A program made the translations under genes and the position numbers. Below, one piece after another: positions 54,938-64,000 of a DNA stretch of 64,000 nt. The notes under the pieces were generated by a model. It made no database searches, was not told where the DNA came from, and saw only the letters and a list, made by a program, of their open reading frames with translations. Position 1 is the first letter of the stretch, and the number at the start of each line of letters is the position of its first letter. The stretch is from Oceanobacillus limi (GTDB lineage Bacteria > Bacillota > Bacilli > Bacillales > Amphibacillaceae), in assembly GCF_900111445.1 (NCBI RefSeq), contig NZ_FOHE01000005.1, forward strand, positions 129,998 through 193,997, read 5' to 3'.

Positions 54938-55132
54938 ATGAAACGCCTTTATAGGTCAGAAAAGGACCGGATGCTAGGAGGAGTTTTAGCGGGGATTGCC
55001 GAGTATTTTAATATCGATCCAACCATCGTCCGATTGTTATTTGTAGTGCTATTTTTTGTTACGAATATATTTCTTCTAGTTGCCTATGTAATTGCAATAT
55101 TTATCATTCCAAATGAAAGTGGGTTGCGCTAA
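54938..55132 (+). CDS. yvlC: PspC-domain membrane protein (YvlC-like)
   Basis: 64 residues. KRLYRSEKDRMLGGVLAGIAEYF begins the PspC domain, and one strong membrane helix fills residues 33-57. PspC proteins belong to envelope-stress systems. It ends one codon before yvlD, with which it is coupled. AGGTGAG precedes the ATG. Confidence 0.88.
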   Translation: MKRLYRSEKDRMLGGVLAGIAEYFNIDPTIVRLLFVVLFFVTNIFLLVAYVIAIFIIPNESGLR

Positions 55133-55492
55133 ATGCTAAAAAGAGCCTTGTTATCCATTTTTCTAAATGCAGTTGCATTAATAGCTGTGGCGCAATTATT
55201 TGATGCTTTTCATTTGGATGGTTTTGGTGCAGCATTACTTGCTAGTTTTATATTAGGCATTTTAAATGTTTTGTTAAAGCCAATCCTAATTATCTTAACA
55301 CTGCCAATTACAGTAGTTTCACTTGGTTTATTTTTGTTTGTGATAAATGCGATCACATTAATGATCACACAAGCTTTAATGGGTTCTACTTTTGTAATTG
55401 AAGGGTTTGGAACTGCAATTATAGCAGCAATTGTTATTTCAATATTAAACTTATTACTCAATCAATTAATGAAAGACACGATGAAAACGTAG
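55133..55492 (+). CDS. yvlD: YvlD-type four-helix membrane protein
   Basis: 119 residues with four hydrophobic helices, of the family labelled phage-holin superfamily IV (DUF360). It starts right after the yvlC stop (TAAATG). In B. subtilis yvlABCD responds to envelope stress; here only the C and D members are found. Not phage-derived, as no phage gene is near. Confidence 0.85.
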   Translation: MLKRALLSIFLNAVALIAVAQLFDAFHLDGFGAALLASFILGILNVLLKPILIILTLPITVVSLGLFLFVINAITLMITQALMGSTFVIEGFGTAIIAAIVISILNLLLNQLMKDTMKT

Positions 55493-55504
55493 GCATCGGT
55501 GGTT

Positions 55505-55544
55505 ACCCCAAAAGTTAGTTTTTTTACACTAACTTTTGGGGTTT
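55505..55544 (+). terminator. terminator after yvlD
   Basis: A 15-bp perfect stem, ACCCCAAAAGTTAGT with its complement, followed by TTGT. T richness on both sides may allow bidirectional use. 55545-55768 contains no gene; it is the hprK leader, with a possible -10 TATGCTACAAT near 55722. Confidence 0.8.
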
Positions 55545-55768
55545 GTACCATCGAGTCTACGTTTTTGTATATAAATCATTTTGTTGGTGAATTTTGCAAT
55601 TTGTAACTAGCAACTAATATTCGTGAATATCAATAAAATACAAAACTTGTCCTTCATTATCGAAGGATAAAATTATGTATTATAAAAATTGGGGTCTGCT
55701 TGATTCCTTCCACACGATAAAATATGCTACAATGAGATACAGTTATGACCTTAATGGAGGCAATTAAA

Positions 55769-56707
55769 ATGAAATCAACTGTCAGAACAAAGGATCTACT
55801 TGAGAATTTTAATTTAACATTAGTTGCAGGGGAAGACGGAATACATAGAGAAATTGTGACGAGTGATATTTCTCGTCCTGGAATTGAAATGACGGGTTAT
55901 TTTAAATATTATCCAAAGGAACGATTACAGTTACTTGGAAAAACAGAAATGACCTATTTTTTAGATTTAAGTGATGCAGAAAAACGTGACCGTGCGGAAA
56001 AGTTATGTACCGATGTTACGCCGGGGATCGTTGTATCTCGGGGAATGGAAGTGCCAGAAATCTTAGTCGAGGCTGCCAATAAATCGGGGGTGCCAATTTT
56101 ACATTCCCCACGTAAAACCACGCGTGTGATCAGTCGACTCACGAATTACTTAGAGGCTAAATTTGCCCCTTTTACTGCTATCCATGGTGTCCTTGTTGAT
56201 ATTTATGGTGTGGGTGTACTGATTACAGGGCAAAGTGGTGTCGGAAAAAGTGAGACGGCTTTGGAATTAGTGAAGCGTGGACATCGTCTAGTTGCAGACG
56301 ACAGTGTGGAAATACGCCAGGAAGATTATGATACTTTGATTGGAAATTCACCACCTTTAATAGAACATCTTTTAGAGATCCGTGGTCTTGGCATCATTAA
56401 TGTCATGACATTATTTGGGGCGGGATCTGTACGGAGCTATAAAAAGATTTCTTTAATTATTAATCTAGAGCTGTGGGACCAGAAAAAGCAATATGATCGA
56501 TTAGGTTTAGATGAAGACACCATGAAAATTATGGATGTAAAGCTTCCAAAAGCAACCATTCCTGTACGACCAGGTAGAAACCTTGCCGTTATAATAGAGG
56601 TTGCAGCAATGAACTTCCGTTTAAAACGTATGGGTGTTAATGCTGCAGAAGAATTTTCCGAGCGTTTAACAACCATGATGGATCATGATAAAGATGAAAT
56701 GGATTAG
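55769..56707 (+). CDS. hprK: HPr kinase/phosphorylase
   Basis: 312 residues. An N-terminal domain is followed by the kinase domain with H139, Walker A GQSGVGKS at 154-161 and the HPrK signature [17 protein letters not shown]. It phosphorylates HPr on a serine and so sets carbon catabolite repression. GGAGGC precedes the ATG. It opens the hprK-lgt-yvoD-ppaX-yvoF operon. Its role connects with the GlpK gene downstream, a target of PTS control. Confidence 0.97.
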   Translation: MKSTVRTKDLLENFNLTLVAGEDGIHREIVTSDISRPGIEMTGYFKYYPKERLQLLGKTEMTYFLDLSDAEKRDRAEKLCTDVTPGIVVSRGMEVPEILVEAANKSGVPILHSPRKTTRVISRLTNYLEAKFAPFTAIHGVLVDIYGVGVLITGQSGVGKSETALELVKRGHRLVADDSVEIRQEDYDTLIGNSPPLIEHLLEIRGLGIINVMTLFGAGSVRSYKKISLIINLELWDQKKQYDRLGLDEDTMKIMDVKLPKATIPVRPGRNLAVIIEVAAMNFRLKRMGVNAAEEFSERLTTMMDHDKDEMD

Positions 56708-56724
56708 GATAGGGGGAATGTGTT

Positions 56725-57588
56725 GTGAGCTGTGATGCACCAGCACTAGATCGGGTATTTTTACAGATAGGCTCTTTACCTATTTATTGGTATGGAGTAA
56801 TAATTGCTACCGGGGCATTTCTAGCACTTTGGTTAGTGACAAGAGAAGCAAATCGCTTGGGCATGAAAAAAGATATTATGGTGGATTTAGTTGTATTTGC
56901 GATTCCAATATCGATTATTTGTGCTCGAATCTATTATGTTGTATTTGAATGGGAGAATTATGCAAATGGCCCGTTATGGAGAGTTATTGCCATATGGGAA
57001 GGTGGAATAGCCATTCACGGAGCATTAATCGGAGCTGTATTAACAGCTGTTATTTTTGCACGGGTGAAGAAAGTGTCATTCTGGAAATTAGCAGATGTAG
57101 CAGCACCAGGCTTGATTTTAGGGCAGGCAATTGGACGCTGGGGTAATTTTATGAACCAGGAAGCACACGGTGGGCCAATTTCGGAGTCTACTTATAATAG
57201 CTTTCATCAATATCTACCTGATTTCATCATGAATCAAATGTGTATTGATGGTGTATTGTACCATCCTACATTTTTATACGAATCCGTTTGGAATATCTTC
57301 GTATTAATTTTATTACTAGTCCTTCGCCGCAAAAACCTATTACGTGGTGAATTGTTTATAACGTACTTAATGTCATACAGTGTAGGGCGTTTCTTTATTG
57401 AAGGAATGCGGACCGATAGCTTATATGGTGGTGGATTGAGAGCAGCTCAAGTAATTTCGATACTGATTATTGTTGCTGGGATCATCCTTATTATTTATCG
57501 CCGTAGAACAATAAAAGCACGCTATAATGATTCAGAGCCTTCCAGTAATAAGAAGGGAACTAAAAAGAATACGAAAAAGAAGAAGTAA
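56725..57588 (+). CDS. lgt: prolipoprotein diacylglyceryl transferase
   Basis: 287 residues, seven or so membrane helices. The conserved [14 protein letters not shown] carries the essential arginine, and HG of AIHGALIG is also typical. It adds diacylglycerol to lipobox cysteines, so it should modify PbpC, CccB and NirK in this window. GTG start behind AGGGGGAA. A lysine-rich tail ends the protein. Confidence 0.96.
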   Translation: MSCDAPALDRVFLQIGSLPIYWYGVIIATGAFLALWLVTREANRLGMKKDIMVDLVVFAIPISIICARIYYVVFEWENYANGPLWRVIAIWEGGIAIHGALIGAVLTAVIFARVKKVSFWKLADVAAPGLILGQAIGRWGNFMNQEAHGGPISESTYNSFHQYLPDFIMNQMCIDGVLYHPTFLYESVWNIFVLILLLVLRRKNLLRGELFITYLMSYSVGRFFIEGMRTDSLYGGGLRAAQVISILIIVAGIILIIYRRRTIKARYNDSEPSSNKKGTKKNTKKKK

Positions 57589-57619
57589 TATAGAATAACA
57601 ACAAAGGTGGAGTGGGGAA

Positions 57620-58579
57620 ATGTCAGGAATATTATTCCGGGGGCTTAAAGAAGGATTAAAAACAACATGGACATTGGGGAAAGTAATCTTTCCAATTACG
57701 TTACTAGTTACGATCCTACAGCATACCCCTGTTTTGCCGTGGATTATTGATAAAATTAGTCCGATAATGAGTTTGCTTGGCTTATCAGGGGAAGCTGCTG
57801 TTCCATTAGTACTTGGGAATGCATTAAATTTGTATGCTGGGATTGCTGCAATTGTTTCATTTGATTTTACGGTGAAGGAAGTATTCATTCTTGCGATTAT
57901 GCTATCCTTTTCCCATAATTTATTTATTGAATCAGCTGTTGCTTCTAAGGTTGGAGTGAAGTGGTGGATTATTGTTGGGGTCCGTGTCGGTCTTGCTTTA
58001 CTCGCAGCAGTAATCATTAATTTGATTTGGAATGGTGGAGCCGAGTTAGCACAATATGGACTCATTTCTTCTAGTGAGGTTGTATTAAACAATTGGGGAG
58101 AAATTGGACTTCAAGGCATTCAAACAGCGTTTTTAGCTGTATTGCAATTAGCCCTAATCGTTATTCCGTTAATGATCATTATGCAGTATTTACGTGAAAA
58201 AGGATGGCTGACGAAATTATCAAATAGTTTTGCTCCGTTTACAAGGGTACTTGGAATGGAAAAAAACACATCCATGACACTTGTGGCAGGCTTAACCATT
58301 GGTCTTGCTTATGGTGCTGGTTTAATGATTCAAGCAGTAAAGGAAGACGGAGTATCTAGACGAGATATGACACTGGCATTGATTTTTCTCGTATCTTGTC
58401 ACGCGGTTGTTGAAGATACACTCGTATTTATTCCTTTAGGGATACCGGTTTGGCCGCTACTTATTATCCGTTTAGTAACTGCCATACTTTTAACGATGAC
58501 GATTGCATTTATTTGGAGACGTGCAGATCAGCGGAAAGGGAAGGAAATCACCAGTGAACATTCATACAATACTCTTTGA
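57620..58579 (+). CDS. yvoD: nucleoside-recognition (Gate) domain membrane protein YvoD
   Basis: 319 residues with about eight membrane helices and two Gate-type domains (SGEAAVPLVLGNALNLYAGI and VEDTLVFIPLG segments). The function is unknown; the family resembles parts of nucleoside transporters and spore-maturation proteins. It overlaps ppaX by 26 bases, and order follows B. subtilis. Confidence 0.87.
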   Translation: MSGILFRGLKEGLKTTWTLGKVIFPITLLVTILQHTPVLPWIIDKISPIMSLLGLSGEAAVPLVLGNALNLYAGIAAIVSFDFTVKEVFILAIMLSFSHNLFIESAVASKVGVKWWIIVGVRVGLALLAAVIINLIWNGGAELAQYGLISSSEVVLNNWGEIGLQGIQTAFLAVLQLALIVIPLMIIMQYLREKGWLTKLSNSFAPFTRVLGMEKNTSMTLVAGLTIGLAYGAGLMIQAVKEDGVSRRDMTLALIFLVSCHAVVEDTLVFIPLGIPVWPLLIIRLVTAILLTMTIAFIWRRADQRKGKEITSEHSYNTL

Positions 58580-59186
58580 TTTAGATGGAACATTAATTGA
58601 TACAAATGAATTAATCAACCAATCTTTTATGCACACATTTAAACATTATGGACTGGATTTTACGAAGGAAGAAATTCGTTCCTTTAACGGACCACCATTA
58701 CGAGACACGTTTGAAAAAATTGATAAGACGAAGGTGGATGAGATGGTTGACGTTTACCGAGAACATAACCTATCCCACCACGAACAATACGTGAAAATAT
58801 TTCCTAATGTACTAGAAACACTATCCGCATTACGTGATCAAGGAGTACAGCTTGGTATTGTAACAACTAAAATGAGAAATAGTGTGGAACTAGGTTTGAA
58901 AATAACTGGATTAGAAGGATTTTTTCAATCGATTGTAACCCTTGATGATGTTACGCACGCAAAGCCACACCCAGAACCAGTGTTCATGGGATTGAAAGAA
59001 CTTGGCGGAGACCGTGAAACAACATTAATGGTAGGAGATAATTCTCATGATATTGAAGCAGGTCATCATGCTGGAGTACGTACTGCTGGTGTTGCATGGT
59101 CCCATAAGGGAAAAGAATTTTTAGAAGAATATAAACCAACATATATGTTAGAAGACATGCGCGATTTATTGCAATTAGTAAAGTGA
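58554..59186 (+). CDS. ppaX: pyrophosphatase PpaX
   Basis: 210 residues, HAD superfamily with a helical cap. Motif I FDLDGTLIDT, motif II VTTKM, motif III lysine in HAKPHPEP, motif IV GDNSHDIEAG. It removes pyrophosphate made when HprK-type phosphorolysis of Ser-P-HPr occurs, hence linkage to hprK. The GTG at 58554 follows AAGGAAATC. Confidence 0.93.
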   Translation: MNIHTILFDLDGTLIDTNELINQSFMHTFKHYGLDFTKEEIRSFNGPPLRDTFEKIDKTKVDEMVDVYREHNLSHHEQYVKIFPNVLETLSALRDQGVQLGIVTTKMRNSVELGLKITGLEGFFQSIVTLDDVTHAKPHPEPVFMGLKELGGDRETTLMVGDNSHDIEAGHHAGVRTAGVAWSHKGKEFLEEYKPTYMLEDMRDLLQLVK

Positions 59187-59231
59187 TTATTTAAGTAACA
59201 CTCGTTTGGTAAATGGGTAGGAGTGGAATAG

Positions 59232-59750
59232 ATGCGTAAAACAGAGCGATTTCAGGTGGAATCAGCTAATTCATTATGGCATATCTATAAGACGGTCTCC
59301 TTTTGGAAAGTAGTAAAAAACTTTATTATTATTCAACTTGCACGATATACGCCTTTTTTGCCAATTAAAAATTGGTTGTATCGAACTTTTCTTCGGATGA
59401 AGGTAGGCAAAGAGACTTCTTTTGCATTGATGGTAATGCCGGATACGATGTTTCCAGAAAAAATAACAGTTGGAACGAATAGTGTTATTGGCTATAATAC
59501 AACGATTTTGGCTCATGAATATTTAATCAAGGAATACCGAATTGGGGAGGTTGTTATTGGAGATGAAGTATTAATTGGTGCCAATACAACCATACTGCCA
59601 GGGGTTACAATTGGAGATGGAGCAGTTGTTTCTGCAGCAACACTTGTTCATAAAGATGTTCCAGCAGGAGCGTTTGTTGGAGGAAATCCAATGAAAGTGA
59701 TTTATACAAAAGAGGAAATGGAAAACCGAATGAATAAAGGTGATATTTAA
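59232..59750 (+). CDS. yvoF: left-handed beta-helix acyltransferase YvoF
   Basis: 172 residues. Hexapeptide repeats (VVIGDEVLIGANTTILPGVTIGDGAVVSAATLV region) and a conserved GNPMKVI end mark a LbH acetyltransferase. The substrate is unknown. It sits in the conserved hprK operon. Frames on the other strand are by-products. Confidence 0.88.
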   Translation: MRKTERFQVESANSLWHIYKTVSFWKVVKNFIIIQLARYTPFLPIKNWLYRTFLRMKVGKETSFALMVMPDTMFPEKITVGTNSVIGYNTTILAHEYLIKEYRIGEVVIGDEVLIGANTTILPGVTIGDGAVVSAATLVHKDVPAGAFVGGNPMKVIYTKEEMENRMNKGDI

Positions 59751-59766
59751 TAGGTAGGTGCATCCA

Positions 59767-60303
59767 ATGATTCCAACAGGTATCATACCTGCAATTCGTA
59801 ATATGAAGGATTTTGATGAAGTATTAGAAACATCGCATAAGGCGATTGTACTGCTCGAAACGCGACTAGCTCAATTAAAGGACATGGTAGCCTATGCCAA
59901 GCGCAAGAATAAAAAAGTATTTCTCCATTTTGACCTAATTCAAGGGTTAAAAGCTGATGATTACGGTATGGAATTTCTTATACGTGAGGTTAAACCAGAT
60001 GGAATACTTTCTACACGAGGGAAGGTAATCGGTTTAGCAAAAAAACATAATCTGTTAGCAATTCAACGTTTGTTCTTGCTAGACAGTAGTGCACTAGATA
60101 ATAATTTAACGCTCATTCGAAAATCCAAGCCAGACTGTATTGAAGTGTTACCAGGGATTATCCCACGAATGATTGAAAAAGTTCATCAAGACTCTGGTTT
60201 ACCCATCATAGCAGGTGGGTTAATCAAAGAAGAAACCGATGTAACAGCTGCCCTTGAAGCGGGAGCTGTTGCAATCACAACCTCAGATAAAACACTATGG
60301 TAA
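59767..60303 (+). CDS. glpP: glycerol-3-phosphate responsive antiterminator GlpP
   Basis: 178 residues. The GlpP motifs FLHFDLIQGLKADDYGMEFL, GILSTRGKVIGLAK, EVLPGIIP and IIAGGLI...ALEAGAVAITTSDKTLW are present. With glycerol-3-phosphate it binds glp leader RNA and prevents termination. The likely target is the leader hairpin at 62889-62944 before glpD. ATG 59767 is preferred to GTG 59758 by the GGTAGG spacing. Confidence 0.94.
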   Translation: MIPTGIIPAIRNMKDFDEVLETSHKAIVLLETRLAQLKDMVAYAKRKNKKVFLHFDLIQGLKADDYGMEFLIREVKPDGILSTRGKVIGLAKKHNLLAIQRLFLLDSSALDNNLTLIRKSKPDCIEVLPGIIPRMIEKVHQDSGLPIIAGGLIKEETDVTAALEAGAVAITTSDKTLW

Positions 60304-60310
60304 TAAATGC

Positions 60311-60341
60311 AACCTCCATCTACCTAGGATGGGGGTTTTAA
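60311..60341 (+). terminator. terminator after glpP
   Basis: AACCTCCATC pairs with GATGGGGGTT (one G-T pair) and is followed by TTAAAG. Confidence 0.7.
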
Positions 60342-60372
60342 AGTAACCCGTCTTGAATGTTGCAGATAATGG

Positions 60373-61204
60373 ATATAATGCGACGTAACTTTTGATTTCA
60401 CCTAATGGAAATATTGTTAGATAGCCGCTACGGCAGAACGCTTCGCTTTCCGCGGATTGCCTGAGCCTATATATAAAGGAATGAGGAACCACCTCGTCAT
60501 TGATGAGGATCGTGGTTCCGTTAAAAGACAAAAACACAACCTAAACAAGGAGTATGATGATCCTCATTACGCTATTAGTCATAAATCAGTGAAAATTACA
60601 CTGGAAAATGGTGAATAAAGGAATGAGGAACCAAAACCATGCTCAAAGGACTTATTTCGACCATTTAACGGAATGAGGAACCACCTCGTTTTTGATGAGG
60701 ATCGTGGTTCCGTTAAATGACAAAAACACAACCTAAACAAGGAGTATGATGATCCTCATTCCGCTATTAGTCATAAATCAGTGAAAATTACACTGGAAAA
60801 TGGTGAATAAAGGAATGAGGAACCAAAACCATGCTCCAGACGACTTATTTCTACCATTTAACGGAATGAGGAACCACCTCGTCATTGATGAGGATCGTGG
60901 TTCCGTTAAATGACAAAAACACAGCCCAAACAAGGAGTATGATGATCCTCATTCCGCTATTAGTCATAAATCAGTGAAAATTACACTGGAAAATGGTGAA
61001 TAAAGGAATGAGGAACCAAAACCATGCTCAAAGGACTTATTTCGACCATTTAACGGAATGAGGATCCACCTCGTCATCGCTGAAGATCGTTCTTCCGCTA
61101 TTTGGATCCAATGACGGTTAGATGAATCCTACTTCCCCCATTTGCGGATTAAGTATTCCACCATCAGCTTCATTTATGAATACATTTTTTATGTCGCATC
61201 ATAC
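60373..61204 (+). repeat. composite dispersed element D with 192-193-bp tandem repeats
   Basis: Ends: ATAATGCGACGTAACTTT from 60376 and TTATGTCGCATCATAC at 61189-61204. After the CCGCTACGGCAGAACGCTT core (60425) come tandem units; ATGAGGAACCACCTCG or its variant recurs at 60481, 60673, 60866 and 61058, spaced 192, 193 and 192. Each unit has two hairpin-like parts: GGAACCAC facing GTGGTTCC, and a TGATGATCCTCATTCCGC section. It is the inverted counterpart of element B. No gene inside. Confidence 0.8.
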
Positions 61205-61296
61205 ATCTCTTACCAACTATGGTTACATCATAGTAAAATATCTTAAGCAGGGAAAGTTTGGTGTGATCAAGAATATATATAGTAGAAATAGATTGA

Positions 61297-62811
<1,515 letters not shown>

Positions 62812-62888
62812 AGAAACAAAAGCATTGAGAACCTCGGTAGAATGTGATAAAGTAAAATTAAGTTAATAGAAAGCATGGAGAATTGGAG

Positions 62889-62944
62889 AACCGCAAAACA
62901 GCTAATGTTAAGAATAGCATTAGTTAGTTTTGCGGTTTTTTTAT
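62889..62944 (+). promoter_or_regulatory. glpD leader terminator, probable GlpP antitermination site
   Basis: AACCGCAAAAC pairs with GTTTTGCGGTT, with an inner CTAATG/CATTAG pairing, and a T run follows. It lies between glpK and glpD, about 80 bases before the glpD start. In B. subtilis a terminator in the glpD leader is overcome by GlpP with glycerol-3-phosphate. GlpP is encoded 2.6 kb upstream here. Confidence 0.8.
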
Positions 62945-63023
62945 TAGGTAAAGTGACCTTTTCAAGGGTAAAGTACCTAGTGACCAGTTCTATCACAACG
63001 TTATTTACTTGGGAGTGGATAGC

Positions 63024-64000
63024 ATGAACGAATTTTCTAGTTTGAAACGGGAGCAAATGATTTCTCAACTAAAGGAGGTAACCTTGGATTTACTCGTGAT
63101 CGGTGGAGGAATTACTGGAGCAGGAATATCTCTGGATGCTGTAACACGGGGGCTAAAAACAGCAGTAGTTGAAATGCAAGACTTTGCTGCCGGTACATCG
63201 AGTAGATCAACGAAATTAGTGCATGGTGGGCTACGATATTTGAAACAATTGGATGTGAAAGTAGTTGCGGAGGTTGGAAAAGAACGTGCCATTGTTTATG
63301 AAAATGGTCCGCATGTAACAACTCCAGAATGGATGATGCTCCCTTTTCATGAAGGAGGGACTTTTGGGCCTTTTACAACAAATATCGGATTACGTGTTTA
63401 TGACTTCTTAGCAGGAGTTAAGAAAACGGAGCGAAGAAAAATGTTCTCTGCAGACCAGGCTTTCCAAAGGGAACCCTTGATCAAGCATGTTGGTTTGAAA
63501 GGTGCTGGATATTATGTTGAATATAAAACAGACGATGCACGGCTAACAATAGAGGTTATTAAAAAAGCTGTAGAAAAAGGAGCATTTGCGTTAAATTATA
63601 CGAAAGTAATTGAATTTATTTACAACAAGGAAGGTAAAGTAATTGGTGCTGTAATCGAGGACCAATTATCAAAGGAAAAATATAAAGTTTATGCGAGAAA
63701 GATAATCAATGCAGCAGGTCCTTGGGTAGATGAATTACGCGACAAGGATGGATCGAAACAGGGCAAACATTTGCTGTTAACAAAAGGAGTTCATTTGGTC
63801 TTTTCAAAAGAAGTTTTTCCTTTACAACAGGCGATTTATTTCGATACTCCTGATGGACGTATGGTATTTGCGATACCGCGTGATGGGAAGACATATGTCG
63901 GGACAACGGATACTCCTTATCATGGAGACATCGCCCATCCAACAATGAATGTAGAAGATAGGGACTACATCATAGAAGCTATTCATTATATGTTTCCTTC
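63024..64000 (+). CDS. glpD: aerobic glycerol-3-phosphate dehydrogenase, 5' part
   Basis: The frame from ATG 63024 (GGGAG upstream) is open to the window edge, 325 codons of a protein that is normally about 550. The FAD-binding start [21 protein letters not shown], then [20 protein letters not shown] and later [10 protein letters not shown] and GTTDTPY are all GlpD motifs. It oxidises glycerol-3-phosphate to dihydroxyacetone phosphate at the membrane and feeds the quinone pool. It completes glycerol use with GlpK and GlpP. Truncation is only by the window. Confidence 0.95.
   Translation, partial: MNEFSSLKREQMISQLKEVTLDLLVIGGGITGAGISLDAVTRGLKTAVVEMQDFAAGTSSRSTKLVHGGLRYLKQLDVKVVAEVGKERAIVYENGPHVTTPEWMMLPFHEGGTFGPFTTNIGLRVYDFLAGVKKTERRKMFSADQAFQREPLIKHVGLKGAGYYVEYKTDDARLTIEVIKKAVEKGAFALNYTKVIEFIYNKEGKVIGAVIEDQLSKEKYKVYARKIINAAGPWVDELRDKDGSKQGKHLLLTKGVHLVFSKEVFPLQQAIYFDTPDGRMVFAIPRDGKTYVGTTDTPYHGDIAHPTMNVEDRDYIIEAIHYMFP

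Noticed and set aside
55133-55492. Phage holin suggesting a prophage.
   Set aside because: It is the chromosomal YvlD family in its usual place after yvlC; no other phage gene is in the window.
47441-61204. Insertion sequences at the repeat elements.
   Set aside because: The ends are inverted, but no transposase or fragment of one is present; they are reported as composite repeats instead.

Overview
This is a low-GC Firmicute chromosome segment, almost certainly from the Bacillaceae and close to the Oceanobacillus/Virgibacillus type of halotolerant bacilli. The inference rests on long blocks of Bacillus subtilis-like gene order: yvyE/degS-degU-degV-comFA-comFC-yvyF-flgM-flgN-flgK-flgL-yviE-fliW-csrA-flaG-fliD-fliS-fliT-hpf-secA-prfB-cccB-ftsE-ftsX-ctpB-minJ, then uvrB-uvrA and yvlC-yvlD-hprK-lgt-yvoD-ppaX-yvoF. 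It also rests on strong AGGAGG-type ribosome binding sites, frequent TTG/GTG starts and T-rich intrinsic terminators. I cannot name the species.

Layout. 1-4472: a P-loop ATPase-like gene, two tandem IDEAL-domain paralogues and a lipoprotein penicillin-binding protein. 4473-13235: a surface/biofilm island. It holds three small secreted coiled-coil proteins of unknown function followed by a signal peptidase I. Next come an LCP-family protein and a class D sortase on the minus strand. These are followed by tasA, tapA, sipW, a TasA-like protein with an LPDTA sorting signal, a c-di-GMP-I riboswitch directly in front of a 42-residue sinI, and sinR. 13423-16567: a 48-residue ORF, a TIM-barrel-like protein, nagA and nagB. 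16616-31139: degS/degU and the competence/late flagellar gene block, interrupted at 19505-19995 by a 41-bp tandem repeat array. 31336-42637: hpf, secA, prfB (programmed +1 frameshift), cccB, ftsEX with an M23-type hydrolase, ctpB, minJ. 43621-47413: an isolated copper nitrite reductase and a ykoP/ykoQ/ykoN-like group. 48337-53203: uvrBA. 53842-60303: yojF-bshB2, yvlCD, hprK-lgt-yvoD-ppaX-yvoF-glpP. 61318-64000: glpK and the start of glpD, separated by a leader terminator that is the likely GlpP target.

The most interesting reading is the biofilm island as one circuit. A c-di-GMP riboswitch is fused to the anti-repressor gene sinI, next to sinR. SinR-like boxes (GTTCTYT and near matches) cluster in front of tasA and also in front of the uncharacterised secreted coiled-coil operon about 5 kb upstream. 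A class D sortase sits beside a TasA-like protein ending in LPDTA. Together these suggest that c-di-GMP level sets SinR activity, and that SinR controls a matrix made of TasA fibres, a TapA-like accessory protein and a covalently wall-anchored TasA relative. The parts are seen in the sequence; their wiring is inference.

Four intergenic regions (42751-43248, 47549-48200, 53313-53733, 60373-61204) are composite, gene-free elements. They share outward-facing ends related to ATAATGCGACGTAACTTT and an inner CCGCTACGG...CTTTCCGCGG core. Two of them contain 192-193-bp tandem repeats in opposite orientation. A different 41-bp array lies between degU and degV, and a fragment of the same family begins the window. 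No rRNA, tRNA, CRISPR array, prophage or transposase gene was found.
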